From Collybia mongolica (lineage: Eukaryota > Basidiomycota > Agaricomycetes > Agaricales > Clitocybaceae), in NCBI GenBank assembly GCA_013420905.1, contig JAAXNY010000004.1:4464001-4528000 (forward strand): a stretch of 64,000 nucleotides of DNA. Direction: 5' to 3'. Positions 10,561 to 22,109 of this stretch are shown here, in pieces; within the stretch, counting starts at the first letter, position 1, and every line of letters begins with the position of its first letter. The notes under the pieces were generated by a model. It worked only from the letters and a program-made list of their open reading frames with translations. It had not been told where the DNA came from and made no database searches. Made by a program: the position numbers and the translations under genes.

Positions 10561-10867
10561 CAGAAGGCATCACCTCCCTTGAGGAGATCAAAGGCATACA
10601 AGATGTGGATCCTATCCATATCTTCTCCAACTCTACCAATGCACTGTGAGCCCTCCTGGACCCATCTCACCACTCAAAGCAACTCAGCTCTATTGCCACC
10701 TGCACACCTTTCTCCCCTTGGCTGAGTGCAAACTAGGTGGGGCACATGGAGTAGCTGTAAAAGAACACCCAATTCTGACCACACAACCTCCAACTTCACA
10801 CATCACATATTGGCATTGGCCTCAACATTGGCTGTAATATCAGTACTTGCACATATTGACATTGCAT

Positions 10868-10960
10868 AGGGGAGTGCATACATACATGCCCTACATCTAG
10901 TTGCTTGGATATACCTTGCATTATTATATACTCACTCATATGCTATACACTGTGAGCTCC
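10868..10960 (+). repeat. Dispersed repeat, copy 2
   Basis: Shares GGGGAGTGCATA, CTACATCTAGTTGCTTGGAT and a TATACCTTGCATTATTATAT-like segment with copies at 10459 and 23341. Confidence 0.55.
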
Positions 10961-11214
10961 ATAGAGGATGAATTTACAACCCCCCTTTCCTTACTTAAGC
11001 AGTGGGAAGTCATCTTTATAAAGTATAAATTTCATCCCATCATAACAACAGAAATATAATGAATTTCATTTACAAATATTGGGAAATTCAACCCTTAGGG
11101 TGGGTAAAAAGAGATGATTTTCCCCCTTGAAAGTATGTATTTTATTGGCTGAATTCAAGCCATAGAATGTCCCAAGTCAGCACCTTTAGATTCATCCACT
11201 ATTCATACCCTAGA

Positions 11215-11540
11215 TGAATTTCATACCTCTAAAGGCAATATTAACCATGTTATCCCAGGATAAATTCTTCACCAAAGCTGGATTAAATAAATGGCTTTTA
11301 TTCATCCTTTTCCTCAGAATGAATTTCATACTTCTAAAGGTGGGATTAGTTAAAATATCTCTGGATGATTTCTTCACCAAAACTGGATTAAATAAATGGC
11401 TTTTATTCATCCCTTGTCTTAGAATGAATTTCATACTTTTAAAGGTGGGATTAGCTACAGTATCTCTGGATGAATTCTTCACCATAACTGGATTAATTCT
11501 ATGGCTCTCAATTCATCCCCTTGCTCATAATGAATTTCAT
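11215..11540. repeat. 105-bp tandem repeat, three units
   Basis: Units start at 11215, 11320 and 11425, with a fourth partial start at 11531, each beginning TGAATTTCAT. The period of 105 is a multiple of three, so frames stay open on both strands across it (11214-11558 plus, 11210-11485 minus). I regard these as a consequence of the period, not genes. A repeat with the same TTCATCC/TGAATTTCAT theme occurs at 21.6-22.1 kb. Confidence 0.8.
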
Positions 11541-11759
11541 ACCCTTGAGTTTGGATGATTTTCAACAATTTTTGGGGGACTTTTCAGACTGGGGAGCAGG
11601 AAATATTCATCCACTGAATGCAATAATTATATTGCCTAAAATATAGCCTTTTCTAACTGAAAGTCATCCACTAGAGTGCCAAAAAAATCCAATTATATAT
11701 GAAAAAAATATGGTATCTGTATGGTTTATCAATTAGAAGATTTTGGAAAATTCTCCTAC

Positions 11760-12662
11760 TCAGAAGTTCTCCTCTTCTAGGTCTGATTCACCTGTCATGT
11801 CCTCATCCCCATCCTCATTGCCCTTGCCCTCATCCCCGTCCTCTCGGTCCCCATTTCCTATGGCTGTGTCCATGTCATCACTCTCGCCGTGTTCACTTCC
11901 ATCCTCATCTGCTTCCATTTCTCGATCATCATCATCTGTGTTATTGGCGAGTGTTGAGGGTGGTGGTAGATATCCGCGACGACGAGCATAGGCGCGCCTG
12001 TTTTTGAGGTTGTATTTTATAAATTCCTTGACGGGCCAGCCATGGGCAAATCGGTTCAGATACTCGTGACGCTTTCGAGCCTGACAACTTTGTTAGTCAA
12101 AGGGAGGGTAAATAACAGGAGACTTACTACAGCAATTATTCGGGCTATTATTGGTTTGGGTTGTCGGTGCCATGAAAGGCTGTAATCGATCCCTGCCGTG
12201 GCAGTCAATTCACGAACAGAACGCTATAGATAATCAGATAGATTCCGTGAATAAAAATGAAACTTACGTGAATTGATGTATATAAATCCTGGTCATCTTC
12301 TAAACACATTGCAAACTGTAAGTTAAATTTCTTTCTGCTAGAGCCGCGCGCTGGCTGTGGTATCAAGTCCGATGTTATCTCTTTTGCAGCGGCAGATTTG
12401 CGCAGGGCGTCGTTCTCGGCTGATGGTATTGACGAAGTTGAGCGCACATTGAAGAAGAAATAAATCGGACGTAGGTACCTTGTAGTTTCTTCAGCTTAGC
12501 TTGTAGGGTCATGGTCTGTGCCGCTTCAGGTGTAATACAATTAGTGAAATCATCCTACTAGAGGAAGTGGCAACTACCTAATACTTTATTTTTGGCAGGA
12601 GTTGACCCCGACTTGACCTTGCCACCACGCTTATTGACTTTCGATGCTGAGGATTTAGCCAT
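11760..12662 (-). CDS. Transposon-associated hypothetical protein, acidic tail
   Basis: Five exons: 12578-12662, 12479-12523, 12268-12419, 12128-12223 and 11760-12080, 699 nt, 232 aa, all phases consistent.
Seen: a basic Lys/Ser-rich N-terminus; a short helical LQAKLKKLQ segment; a conserved-looking middle (FNLQFAMCLEDDQDLYTSIH, VRELTATAGIDYSLSW, ARKRHEYLNRFAHGWPV, IKYNLKNRRAYARRR); then an Asp/Glu/Gly-rich C-terminal tail from about residue 170.
I know this type of protein as a frequent companion of DNA transposons in mushroom genomes, but its function is not established. It lies just left of the Spt5-like gene, on the same strand. No membrane segments or signal peptide. Confidence 0.7.
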
Positions 12663-13651
12663 GAGGATTGTGAGGATTGAGTTGTTGAGGGAGAGGAGAG
12701 ATGTCTTACATCCTTAAGAATTTGACCATGGATATGCTCCATGGTTAGGCACTATTGACGCGGAAGCGGAAAACACAAAATCTTGACACTAGTGCAAGGG
12801 TCGGAATGAGGAATTCCGACTCCAATTCACTTAATTGTCGCTTGATGAGTTCTAATGTCGGATATTGGGGCAGAGGGTTTTGCTATCGCGGCTCCATGGA
12901 TCTCTGAACAAGTGTCGGAAAAGACACCCGTAGAGTAGTGAAATCACATATAGTGTTATATATTTGAGTTAGTAAAATTATAGCTCGTTATCCTAAACGC
13001 ATACCTCATGCCTACCATGTCTCGTTCCTCAATACTTCACAGTGGTGTTGCGAGTCCGTGCATCAACGAGGATGGCCACAACACCATAGAAAATGTGACA
13101 GAGCCCGAAACAGACTCTGACCGCGAACAATCCATTGGTCCAGAAAATCAACTTGGGCTACCGGAATACGTCGGGTGGGTTCCGTATTGTTCCAACGCCT
13201 CCAGTAGGGAGGCCAGTACAACCAAAGAAATAGGTATAGATCAGTTTGACGAGTGGCGCTAAGGCTGAACATCGGATGCAGGTGATAATAATCATGTCAA
13301 GAATTCCGGGAAAATCTCTGAGGACGGCAAGGGGGAAATGGGAGTCAGCATTATTCAATCTGTGAAAGACAAGGTATGTGCAACACTTAACTGCATTTCG
13401 GTTGTATAATTGATCATGAAAAGGATATTACAATACATATACACGTTGAAGGTGGAAGCCTAGTAAACCCAGTATTTAACTTCAATTTCCAACAAAAAAG
13501 GCAGCAGGGAAGTAAACTGGGCCGTAGGATAATAGAAAAAGGAAGACAGCATAAACGACAGAAATTAAGTCATACTTAGGATAGGATGTGGGCATGTCAA
13601 TTATCAAGCAATGTATATATTATAGAAGGATTATGTTAATAGTGCCCCTAC
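12663..13651. other. Spacer with one doubtful small frame
   Basis: Contains only the weak candidate at 13008-13262 described separately. The segment from 12663 to 13000 presumably holds the promoter of the minus-strand gene ending at 11760; I see no TATA box. Confidence 0.5.
13008..13262 (+). CDS. Small hypothetical protein (doubtful)
   Basis: An 84-residue frame, hydrophilic, with an acidic segment (ENVTEPETDSD). No family recognised. A GTATAG donor and GCTAAG acceptor near its end suggest it could continue into another exon, but nothing confirms that. It may be a fragment of a transposon-borne gene. Confidence 0.25.
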   Translation: MPTMSRSSILHSGVASPCINEDGHNTIENVTEPETDSDREQSIGPENQLGLPEYVGWVPYCSNASSREASTTKEIGIDQFDEWR

Positions 13652-16253
13652 TTATTTTGCGCGAGTTTTTCGAGCCTCCTCACGAAGGCTGGCCATCAGC
13701 TCACCACCACGGGCTTTCTCATCCTTAGTCTCAATACCAACACAGAGTTTGTTGGGATTGAGCTCAAAATGCTCCTCCGACAAACTCTCGTGGCCATCCT
13801 CTGTCCGGTTGATCACAGCTAAAAGAACAAATGCATTGTCACCATCATATCGATGGTGAATTCGCCGGACATATTTACCACAATGCTCGCCCTCAATTAC
13901 AAGAAGCAAGCCATTGTCGCGTGTTGGATTGGGATGTTTCAGAGTAACTTGCTCTGGTGACAAGAGTTCTGAAGTGGTATAATGCGTGGAACGGATGGAT
14001 AACTCTCCATCCGTCTCCACGACCGAAGCGGCTACCTCCTTGCTCTTCCGTTTCCCTTCAGTGACCAGCACTTTCACCTTTCGACCAACCAGCCGCATGT
14101 CTAATAGTGGGTGGATGGGGCCTTGCGGCTGTGGTGAAGGGAGTGGGGAATATATCCGGGTACTTGGCCCAGCCTCGAGGGGTGGGAGCGGTGTGAGTGG
14201 AGTCCTTGACGATGGATTCCAAGCTGGTGTGAGGTAGTGGAAGTCGGGCATTGGAGTGCCACTTCCGGATGGCTCGGGGATAGGCTGTGAGGCCACTGGT
14301 GGGTGATTTGTGATAAAATGAGCGGGAAGGGGTGTAAATATTTTATTTTTGGTGGGGGCGAAGTCATATAATTTACGATGAGAGCTTAATGAAAATGAGG
14401 CCAAGCTGACTATCAGTAGATATGAAATGACTTACCGCACTTCCACAATATCATCGTAGTCCAGAACCTGCTTGTTGAAGGGATTTGCTGGGTTGAGGTG
14501 CATAAATTGCACAGTTACTTTGAGGCCACTCAAAGTCTCCTGCGACTGCTGAACATCCTGGACAACTGCATGGTAACCTCTCATTGCGTGACCTTTCTTC
14601 TGAACTATGACTTCCATGCCTTTCCAGGGCGTATGGTCGCGCTTCATAAGGCCTGTCAATTCGTCGTCTGATACCGGAGCGTGTCCATGGAGTGTAATCG
14701 GTGGGCTGATAACTTTGATCCAATTCCTATGGACTTCGTTTGGCTGTTGGACATTAATTAGTAGTTACTCGAAAATATATCAACTGTTTAGTTACCTTTA
14801 GTGCGTTGTGAAGGACAAAATCCTCATGTACCTCTTGTTCCAGCCGTTCGGTAATAGAGACCATTTGTTCTTCAACCCCTACCACCCATCCCTGTTCCCC
14901 TCGCAGAGGGCCGCTCTGCACTTCAACAAAGTGGCCCGGAGCTATATACTTCCACACATTAGACCACTGGAACATCTTTTGACCCTCCCCATTCATAAGA
15001 TCTATTTCCACAGAGCGAGTTCCTATAGCTTTGATAATCCCGTTGTTTCTTGACGACTTGATCACCACTTCTTCACCTTCGAAGAATTTCCATTCCGTGG
15101 GGCAAGGGAATTGTGCTGTTGCGATATGGGGGTGGGGGGATCTTAAGAATTTGTCAAGTATATCACTTGGCATTGAGAGTGGCTTGGTGTCAATGGGGAC
15201 AGAAATTGAGTGGAAATGATAAGTTCGACGTTCAAGGGAGTGGTCGAATATGCGATTGAAGACAGAGGCCGTTCCATCTTCTCTATATTCAACGCGCGCA
15301 TTGGGATAATTCGCCATGGTGTTGACCTCCGTCCCAAGGTCGAATAAGGCAGGGTTCGTGCGGGTAAGAGGTCGTTTCCTTTTCTTGAAGGAAGAGGACT
15401 TATTTTGAGGGAAGTGGGGGAGACGGGGAACTAAAAGGAGGGTAGCTTTCCCCCAGTTCTCAGTAGACAGAACATATCCAACGTCCCCTTTGTATAGCCC
15501 CCGATTGACTGTGACCCAGTCTCCAATTGATGGAGACCCTCCATGCATCTCCATATCCAGCAATTGTGTCCATTCCTCTGTCCTAATCCCAAAAAGACCA
15601 TCATGGGGACGAATTATTGTTGGGGCTGAATATAGAAGTGTCGAAAGCTCGGTGTTCATGGCAGCCTCAATGTAAAACCAGCCTTGTATAGCATCTCGGG
15701 TGAATGCTGATCGCAACCTGTGAACTGGAAGTGCATTCTGGAAGAGGTAAATAACGGCCTCCTCCTCCCTCCCCAGCTGGAGGCGGAAAATAAGGTATTT
15801 CTGTAAGAGGTATCACAAAATGCGGTGGTGAAGACTCACAGTGCAGCGGACCCTTAGCAATGGATAATCCGAGTCGACTGGACCGCGTATGGTGTTGATG
15901 GGTAGGTCATCCGATTCAATGTCTGATCCTGGCCCATAATCGTGCGCTGGGCGTTGGGCGCGTGAACGTTCCAATATCCCCTCCAAAAGGTCGTCTAGTT
16001 GGCCATCCTGGGCATGAGATCTCACCACTGATGTAGATGGTCTCGCCGTGCTTTGGGATTCTACAGTGTCGTCCCTGTCAATGAAGTCATCTGGCATGTC
16101 GGGGTGTTAGCAGGTCCCAAGCACTACGAAGGCGGGGGGGGGCGCACCGAGGTCCTGATCTTCCTCAAATCCTTCATTATCCTCCTTGTCATCCACCTGA
16201 GCCTCAAGGTCAACAAAGCCGCGTGCTATGTTAAGGATCTTCTTGCCTGTCAT
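13652..16253 (-). CDS. Spt5/KOW-domain transcription-elongation-factor-like protein
   Basis: Exons: 16148-16253, 15840-16090, 14796-15800, 14436-14743 and 13652-14405, 2424 nt, 807 aa. The start is the first in-frame ATG; an open frame extends further upstream, so the N-terminus is uncertain.
Seen, in order: an acidic N-terminus (EGFEEDQDLDDFIDRDD); an NGN-like region beginning YPLLRVRCT, with GWFYIEAAMNTELSTLL; KOW-like motifs GDWVTVNRGLYKGDVGYV, FVEVQSGPLRGEQGWVVG, GMEVIVQKKGHAMRGYHA and LLLVIEGEHCGKYVRRI; and a Pro/Ser-rich linker before the last KOW.
True Spt5 partners Spt4 and binds RNA polymerase II. This one is divergent, shorter than usual, and lies next to Tnp2 and repeats, so I infer a transposon-associated paralogue and not the housekeeping copy. 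Confidence 0.75.
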
Positions 16254-16437
16254 CCCTGCAGCAGTGTCCTTAGGTTTCCTAAGGGCATTAGATTTTTTTG
16301 TTAGTCTATCTTTATTACTATCATTATCATTCGTGTTGGTTTTTTGTTTTAATACACTACTACATTGATATATACTAATAAACTAATGAATCATACTTAC
16401 GAAGTAGTCGACAAGGAGGGAGCGGTGGCTCCAACAG

Positions 16438-16669
16438 ATAGATGGTGGTGGTTTGGGATGAAGAGCGAAACCGTGCAAAAGCGGGCTGGGGCCTTACCTT
16501 ATTCATCAGAATGTTGAAGTGTCGGGTATCCCGGCCATTGGGGTCATGTGAACGGTCATATGACCCCGATGCCCGGGATGCCCGACACTTCAACATTCCG
16601 ATGAATAAGGTAAGGCCCCAGCCCGCTTTCGCACGGTTTCGCTCTTCATCCCAAACCACCACCATCTAT
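16438..16669. repeat. Long inverted repeat, 110-bp arms
   Basis: Left arm 16438-16547 and right arm 16560-16669 are reverse complements with only five mismatches by eye, separated by a 12-base loop (GTGAACGGTCAT). Outer ends read ATAGATGGTGGTGG. Transcription in either direction would give a long hairpin RNA. It sits between the Spt5-like gene start and the Tnp2 start. I see no clear target duplication. Confidence 0.92.
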
Positions 16670-16823
16670 TTGATATGCCTCCTCATAGACCCTTGGTAAG
16701 TCAATACAAATTTCTATTAGTTAGTATATAGAATATGTAGTCATAATAAGAACTTCAATACAATTTGAACATGATCATTATTGAAAGGAATACATTGACT
16801 AATAATTAAATGAAGTAGGAAAC

Positions 16824-16937
16824 CTAGGAACGTTGTTGCAGGCGTGCACGACGGCGTTCCGCCGCTTCATCAAGGTGTTCATTGGGGAGGGCAATATCAA
16901 ACGGTGGGGTACTGCCCATTAGGATCGGGTTGTACAT
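16824..16937 (-). pseudogene. Short Arg-rich C-terminal gene fragment
   Basis: A 37-residue minus-strand frame (MYNPILMGSTPPFDIAL, then an AAERRRARLQQR tail). The frame stays open for several residues upstream, so it may be the end of a larger lost gene or an exon. I do not recognise a family; it has the look of a transposon-linked reading-frame end. The strand is opposite to Tnp2. Confidence 0.25.
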
Positions 16938-17054
16938 TGGAAACAACGATAGTGGGGTGTGGTGAGGTTCTGAACATTAACCTTGGTGCGTCTGGCCATT
17001 CACAACTCATTATCTATCACTAATCTATTTATATACTTAAGACATTTAGACACC

Positions 17055-20000
17055 ATGGGCAATAAACGACGCCTTTGCGCGTGTGGCTGCGGCGAGAGAC
17101 TTCACCGTAAGACTGAAGCACGGCACCTACTTGGCAAAGGGCGCTCGAGTCTCACTGCAGCAGTTCTGGAGCAAAACAATCTCCTGGTAACAAGTTCAAC
17201 GGCTAAGAGTAAAGCCCCTCGAAAGAAGTCTTCAGGCCGCACCATGAAGCAACAAATTATAGGACGTGCTACACCTGCCCGACAAAGGTTACCGAACTCG
17301 GGATTCCGCCCGCCCACCAATCAACAATCCCAGAGTCATGCTCATGCTGACTGGGAGGAGAACATGCACGTTGAGGACCCCCAATCGCAATTAGTCCCCA
17401 TTGACTATCCAATGGATAATGAGGCAGGACCATCAAACGTTCACTCTCGTGAATTATCACCACCATCAGCCGTGCTGCACCATGAAGACCATTATGGGTT
17501 ATCCAATCCACGCCGCTCTCATCGTATTGCGGCATATCTCGACAAAATTGGCAAGGAAAGATGGGGGCCTGATCCTACTCGACAGTTCATCCCCAGGGAA
17601 GGTGACGAGAGCAGCGAGGAGGATGAGGATGAGGGAGACAAGCGGAATATGGATACTAATGATGACACGGACAGTGAGGGTTCTATCGACAGCAATGAGT
17701 ATCTTGAGGAAGACGGTAGTGATAATGAAATGCCAAGCGCAGAGCCTGGGTTAGAGGGTATCTCGGTGTGGGATCTTCTTGGCGAGGGGTTTTTGAAGGA
17801 AGCCTCGCGGTTAGGTGTGTCCACTCGGGTCCTTCGAAACACTCTCTGATCCATATCCTCATAGAGGAAGTATTAGACGAGAGTGACTTAAAAATCCTCT
17901 GTCTCTATACCATCAAAATTGAAGAAGGCCTCACTCATAAAGCTTACAACAAAATTCGTTATCTTCTTCCTGAGCTGTCAGCCAACAGTTTGAAGAACAC
18001 AGAGAAACGAATCCAGTTTCTTTCCGGTTTTCAGCCAGTACATTATGACTGTTGCACCTCCTCATGTGTGTGTTACACTGGGCCGTACGAAACCCTTATA
18101 CAGTGCCCCAAATGCAATAAGGATCACTACAAAGCTGATGGAAAAACACCCCTCTCCTATTATGAATATCTCCCTATCATCCCCCGACTCCGCGCCATGG
18201 TCTCAAGCCGTGCTCAAGCCAGGAAGATGCAATATCGGTCTAAGCACAAACATATCCCAACGAAAATGACTGATATATTTGATGGTACACATTATCAATT
18301 ACTCCGGGAGACTTATATTACAATTGGCGATGAAGAACTCCCTATATGGTTCTTCTCAGATCCCCGCGACGTAGCACTAGGATTATCTACGGACGGTTTT
18401 GGTCCTTTCAAGCGCCGTAACAAAACTGCCTGGCCATTAATTCTATTTAACTACAACCTTCCTCCTGAAGAGCAAATGCTCAAGGCAAACATCATTCCAC
18501 TTGGGTCAATTCCCGGGCCGAAGAAACCCTACGATATGGATTCCTTCTTGTGGCCTGTAGTTCAAGAATTACTACAGCTCGAGATTGGTGTTTCTGCCTT
18601 CGATGCTCTGACTGAATCCATATTCCTTCTCCGAGCATTTCTAGTTGTTGTTTTTGGTGATATACCCGCAGTTTCCATGGTCATGCGAATGAAGGGTCAC
18701 AACGCCATCTATCCTTGCAGAATGTGCACCATCAAAGGCATCTGTGCCCCATCCTCGCGAGTGACAACCCATTATGTTCCACTGTGCCGCGATGGCTTTC
18801 CACAGCCACAAGAACAATACAACGCATCAGAACTTCCACTACGAACTCATTCGTCATTCATTGAACAAGCAAAAAAAGTCCAGTTTGCTGTAACCGATGC
18901 AGAGTCCGAACGCCTCGCAACTAAATATGGCATCAAGGGTATTCCACTCCTCAGTACACTGAGTTCACTATCTTTTCCTACCTCGTTCCCTTATGATTTC
19001 ATGCATCTTATATGGTCTAATCTCATCCCAAACTTAATTCGGCTTTGGACTGGAAAATTCAAAGATCTTCCCCACAATGACGAAGGCTATGTATTATCCT
19101 CAACCGTATGGGAGGCTATTGGAGAAGCCACTGCAGATGCGGGGAGTACTACTCCGGCGGCGTTTGGGTCTAGGGTTCCTAATATTGCATCAGAGAGGTC
19201 TAATATGATTGCAGAAACATATTCGGTCTGGACATTTTACATCGCACCAACTCTCCTTAAAGGCCGATTTGTACATCCCCGATACTATAAGCACTTTATT
19301 AAACTAGTTAGACTGTTAACAATTTGCCTCCAATTTGAAATTACACAAAATCAAATAGATGAGCTTGAAAGGGGGTTTCAGGATTGGGTCAAGGTGTATG
19401 AGCGGTAAGCACTTCTCGCAACCCAGAGGTCATTTTCTGATATATATATTAACAGCCTATATTATAAATATGACCCACTGCGCGTATCGACTTGCCCCCT
19501 CACAATTCACGCACTACTCCATATCGCACCAACTGTCAGGGCCATGGGTCCGGTCTGGGCCTATTGGGCATTTCCAATGGAGCGCTACTGTGGTGATATC
19601 CTCCGCCATGTCAAGAGCCGACAGTTTCCTTATGCGAGCATCAATAACTATATCACCTCATGTGCCCAGTTGGCACACATAACTCTTCTCTACAATTTAC
19701 AAGGCAAACTTCAGGTCTTACCTGCAAAGTCCCATGATCAGGATTTCAAATTAGATGAATGTACGTTGTTTATCATACTATGCAGTCCTTCAATAATTAT
19801 AGTTAAGATCCATTACACGTCCTCACCCCACCAAAAGGACCTGCAGCAAGCCTCTCTCGTTCCCTATGGATGGTGCTCACAGCGACATTGGCTACCCGCC
19901 TCGAGAAATCCCCATCAGTGATTCGACGGCTTATACCACAAGTGACGCAATTCCATCAATACGGCCGAGTATACCACCTGGAGGGCGGTGATACTATGCA

Positions 20001-20448
20001 TGCCCGCGAGCTTCTTCCGCTTAGGTCTGACAGCCATGATATGTCATTTGTCAAGGTATATTATGCATTTCTGATTTTTTTGACATACTCTGACTCATAC
20101 AAACCCTAGTATCAACTTGAGGTTGATAAATTTGCACATCGCAGGTCCCGAAGATCCGAGTTTGAGCTGCGAGAGTTTTTCGGGCAACTCCGTCGTTTTC
20201 TTGTTGTTGATATCCCAGCATCCCCAAGAGAGGGGATTGAGGCAGAATCATTCATTTATGCAGTTATCAGGCAGGTCAAGATATCAGAAGCAGCAACTGA
20301 TTATTGCTCCTTGAACTATTACAAAGACCTAGGATCTATAGAATGTGTTGATCTCAACCAGGTGGAATGTGTGATTGGTCGCATTATGGATCGTGGAAAG
20401 TGGTCAATTATTGATCGATGTCATTCCTTATCTTCAATACATACATAG
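17055..20448 (+). CDS. Tnp2-type (CACTA/EnSpm-like) transposase
   Basis: Exons: 17055-17814, 17865-19404, 19456-19760, 19808-20055 and 20110-20448, 3192 nt, 1063 aa, phases consistent.
Seen: a Cys-rich N-terminus (CACGCGERLHRK); a long Ser/Asp/Glu-rich linker to about residue 240; CxxC motifs (CCTSSCVCY, CPKC); the Tnp2 core with WFFSDPRDVALGLSTDGFG, RNKTAWPLILFNYNLPPEE, GDIPAVSMVMRMKGHNA, YPCRMC and YDFMHLIW; then DUF4218-like sequence WAFPMERYCGDI.
Family knowledge: Tnp2 transposases cut and paste CACTA elements. It is apparently full length. I could not identify the CACTA termini of the host element, so whether it is mobile is open. The nearby 232-aa and Spt5-like genes may travel with it. 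Confidence 0.88.
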
Positions 20449-20584
20449 TTGATACATCCATTCTTTTATTAACTACATATACTACTCTTTTTGCCCATGC
20501 ATCTTACAGCCTTGCTCAAGCAATATTTTAATAATAGTAATAGCATAATCCTTTGGTTCCCTAATGCCATGCTGAATTACTCTC

Positions 20585-21404
20585 TAGGGCTGCACGCCGT
20601 GACCGTACCTCACGGTATGTACGGACCCGTAGTATGGTTACCGTACCCGTGCCGTTCAGCCTCAGGTTCACCACGTTGACGGGACGGTCAACGCCCGTCC
20701 ATTGCCGTCGAAAGACGGCCGTCCACGGCATTGGACGGTATTAGACGGGTATCCCCGATCAACCGTCTGCTCAAAGCTCACCTCTCATGGGTTCCCCTCA
20801 GAAATCCTTTACAGCTCGATATCGTAGGAAAGAGAAGGCCTCTATCAACAAACTTGAGGAATACTTCAAACTTCCTGCTGAAGATTTTGACACCTGTAAT
20901 CCAATTCAGTGGCGGATGGGTTGACGCGCTCAGTTCCCGAATCTGTTTCGCCTTGCTCGTGACATCTTATGTATTCCTGGTGAGTCATTCTAACATCTTT
21001 GATATTTTGTTCACGGAACATCCCCATGCCAGGTTCTGCTGTCGCCGTAGAGCAGGTCTTCTCAGATGGTCGGGACACCATTTCCCTCCGCCGTGCAAGC
21101 CTCCATGCTGATACCATCCGGATTCTAATGCTAGTTAAGAAACAGGTACATCTGGCCCGCGCAAAGGCAAACGCAGCCCTACGTCGTTGAATACCTAGCG
21201 TACAGTATGGAATGTAATTTTTTTTTACTTTCAATGGATACCGTCTGCCGTACATAACCGTACAACGGCCGTCTCCATACCCGTCCCGTAGCCGTTGGGG
21301 TTTGACTGACCAAACACTACGGACGGTGGACGGTCGAGCCGTACCCGTCTCATGACCGTTGATTGTACGGCCGTACCCGTCAGACGGTACGGTGTGCAGC
21401 CCTA
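20585..21404. mobile_element. Non-autonomous hAT element, 820 bp
   Basis: Ends TAGGGCTGCAC and GTGCAGCCCTA are inverted repeats. A perfect 8-bp target duplication TTACTCTC flanks it (20577-20584 and 21405-21412). The subterminal regions hold many CCGTAC/GTACGG-type motifs in both orientations, likely transposase-binding sites. The interior retains a broken transposase C-terminus. GC-rich and rich in CpG, unlike the surroundings, suggesting a recent insertion. Confidence 0.92.
20790..21190 (+). pseudogene. hAT transposase C-terminal remnant (broken)
   Basis: Reads KEKASINKLEEYFKLP, then (after an in-frame stop) FPNLFRLARDILCIPGSAVA across a small intron about 20980-21031. It continues VEQVFSDGRDTISLRRASLH and ends KANAALRR at 21190. 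This is the hAT dimerisation region; the first part is interrupted by a stop codon near 20925, so it is a pseudogene. Confidence 0.75.
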
Positions 21405-21600
21405 TTACTCTCAAGAGCTTGCCTTTGGGCCCCCTTCACCTGAACTTACTAAGTACTCCAAGCTTACAAAATATAACCTCAGATTGTTCCCCCTCTATTT
21501 AATTAATCAAAGTACTGTCTTTAAATTCCATTCTTTTGTATAAATTTTGTACCCCCCTATCAGATGAAAATATACAACCCAACTCACTCTCTTATAGGTT

Positions 21601-22020
21601 GAAATTTCATCCAGTTAATTGGAGAAAATTCTAATATCTTTTTTCATCTAAAGGATGGCTGAAATATGTGAGATGAAAATAAACTACTAAAATCACTCTT
21701 CTATAGGATGAAATTTCATCCAGTTAACTGGGGGAAAATTTAATACTTTTTTTCATCTAATGGATGGCTAACATATTTTGGATGAAAATCAGCCACTAAA
21801 TTCACTCTTCTATAAGATGAACTTTCATCCAATTAATTGTAGTTAATTGAAGGGATTTTTAATACATATTTTTATCTAATAAATGGCTGAAATATGGGGG
21901 ATGAAAATCAGGCCACCAACTTCACTCCTTTATAGGATGAAATTTCATCCAATTAATGGAGGGAAAATTTAATACCTTTTTTCATCTATTGGATGGCTGA
22001 AATATGTGGGGTGGAATTTC
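21601..22020. repeat. 109-120-bp tandem repeat with palindromic cores
   Basis: Units with GAAATTTCATCC cores start at about 21601, 21710, 21819 and 21939. The full core GGATGAAATTTCATCC is itself a perfect palindrome (at about 21707 and 21936). AT-rich and almost CpG-free. Theme shared with the 11.2-kb repeat on the other side of the Tnp2/Spt5-like gene set. Confidence 0.78.
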
Positions 22021-22041
22021 AGCCACAATTCATACCCCTTT

Positions 22042-22095
22042 AATTCAGCCATTTAAGTGTGGAAATTCATATTTCCACACTTAAATGGCTGAATT
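22042..22095. repeat. Perfect 25-bp-arm hairpin
   Basis: Arms 22042-22066 and 22071-22095 are exact reverse complements (each contains AGCCATTTAAGTGTGG or its complement), with a TCAT loop. It follows directly on the tandem repeat. Confidence 0.9.
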
Positions 22096-22109
22096 TCATG
22101 ATCCAATGG

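Larger units (their letters stand above)
10243..11214. other. Repeat-rich AT sequence, no gene
   Basis: Contains two diverged copies of a dispersed repeat (from about 10459 and 10868), whose relatives occur near 22.1 and 23.3 kb. I see no protein motif. The short open frames at 10504-10725 and 10646-10837 overlap the repeat and are not supported. Confidence 0.6.

Noticed and set aside
11210..11558. 91- and 114-aa frames as genes
   Set aside because: Both arise from the 105-bp tandem repeat, whose period is a multiple of three; no family, opposite strands equally open.
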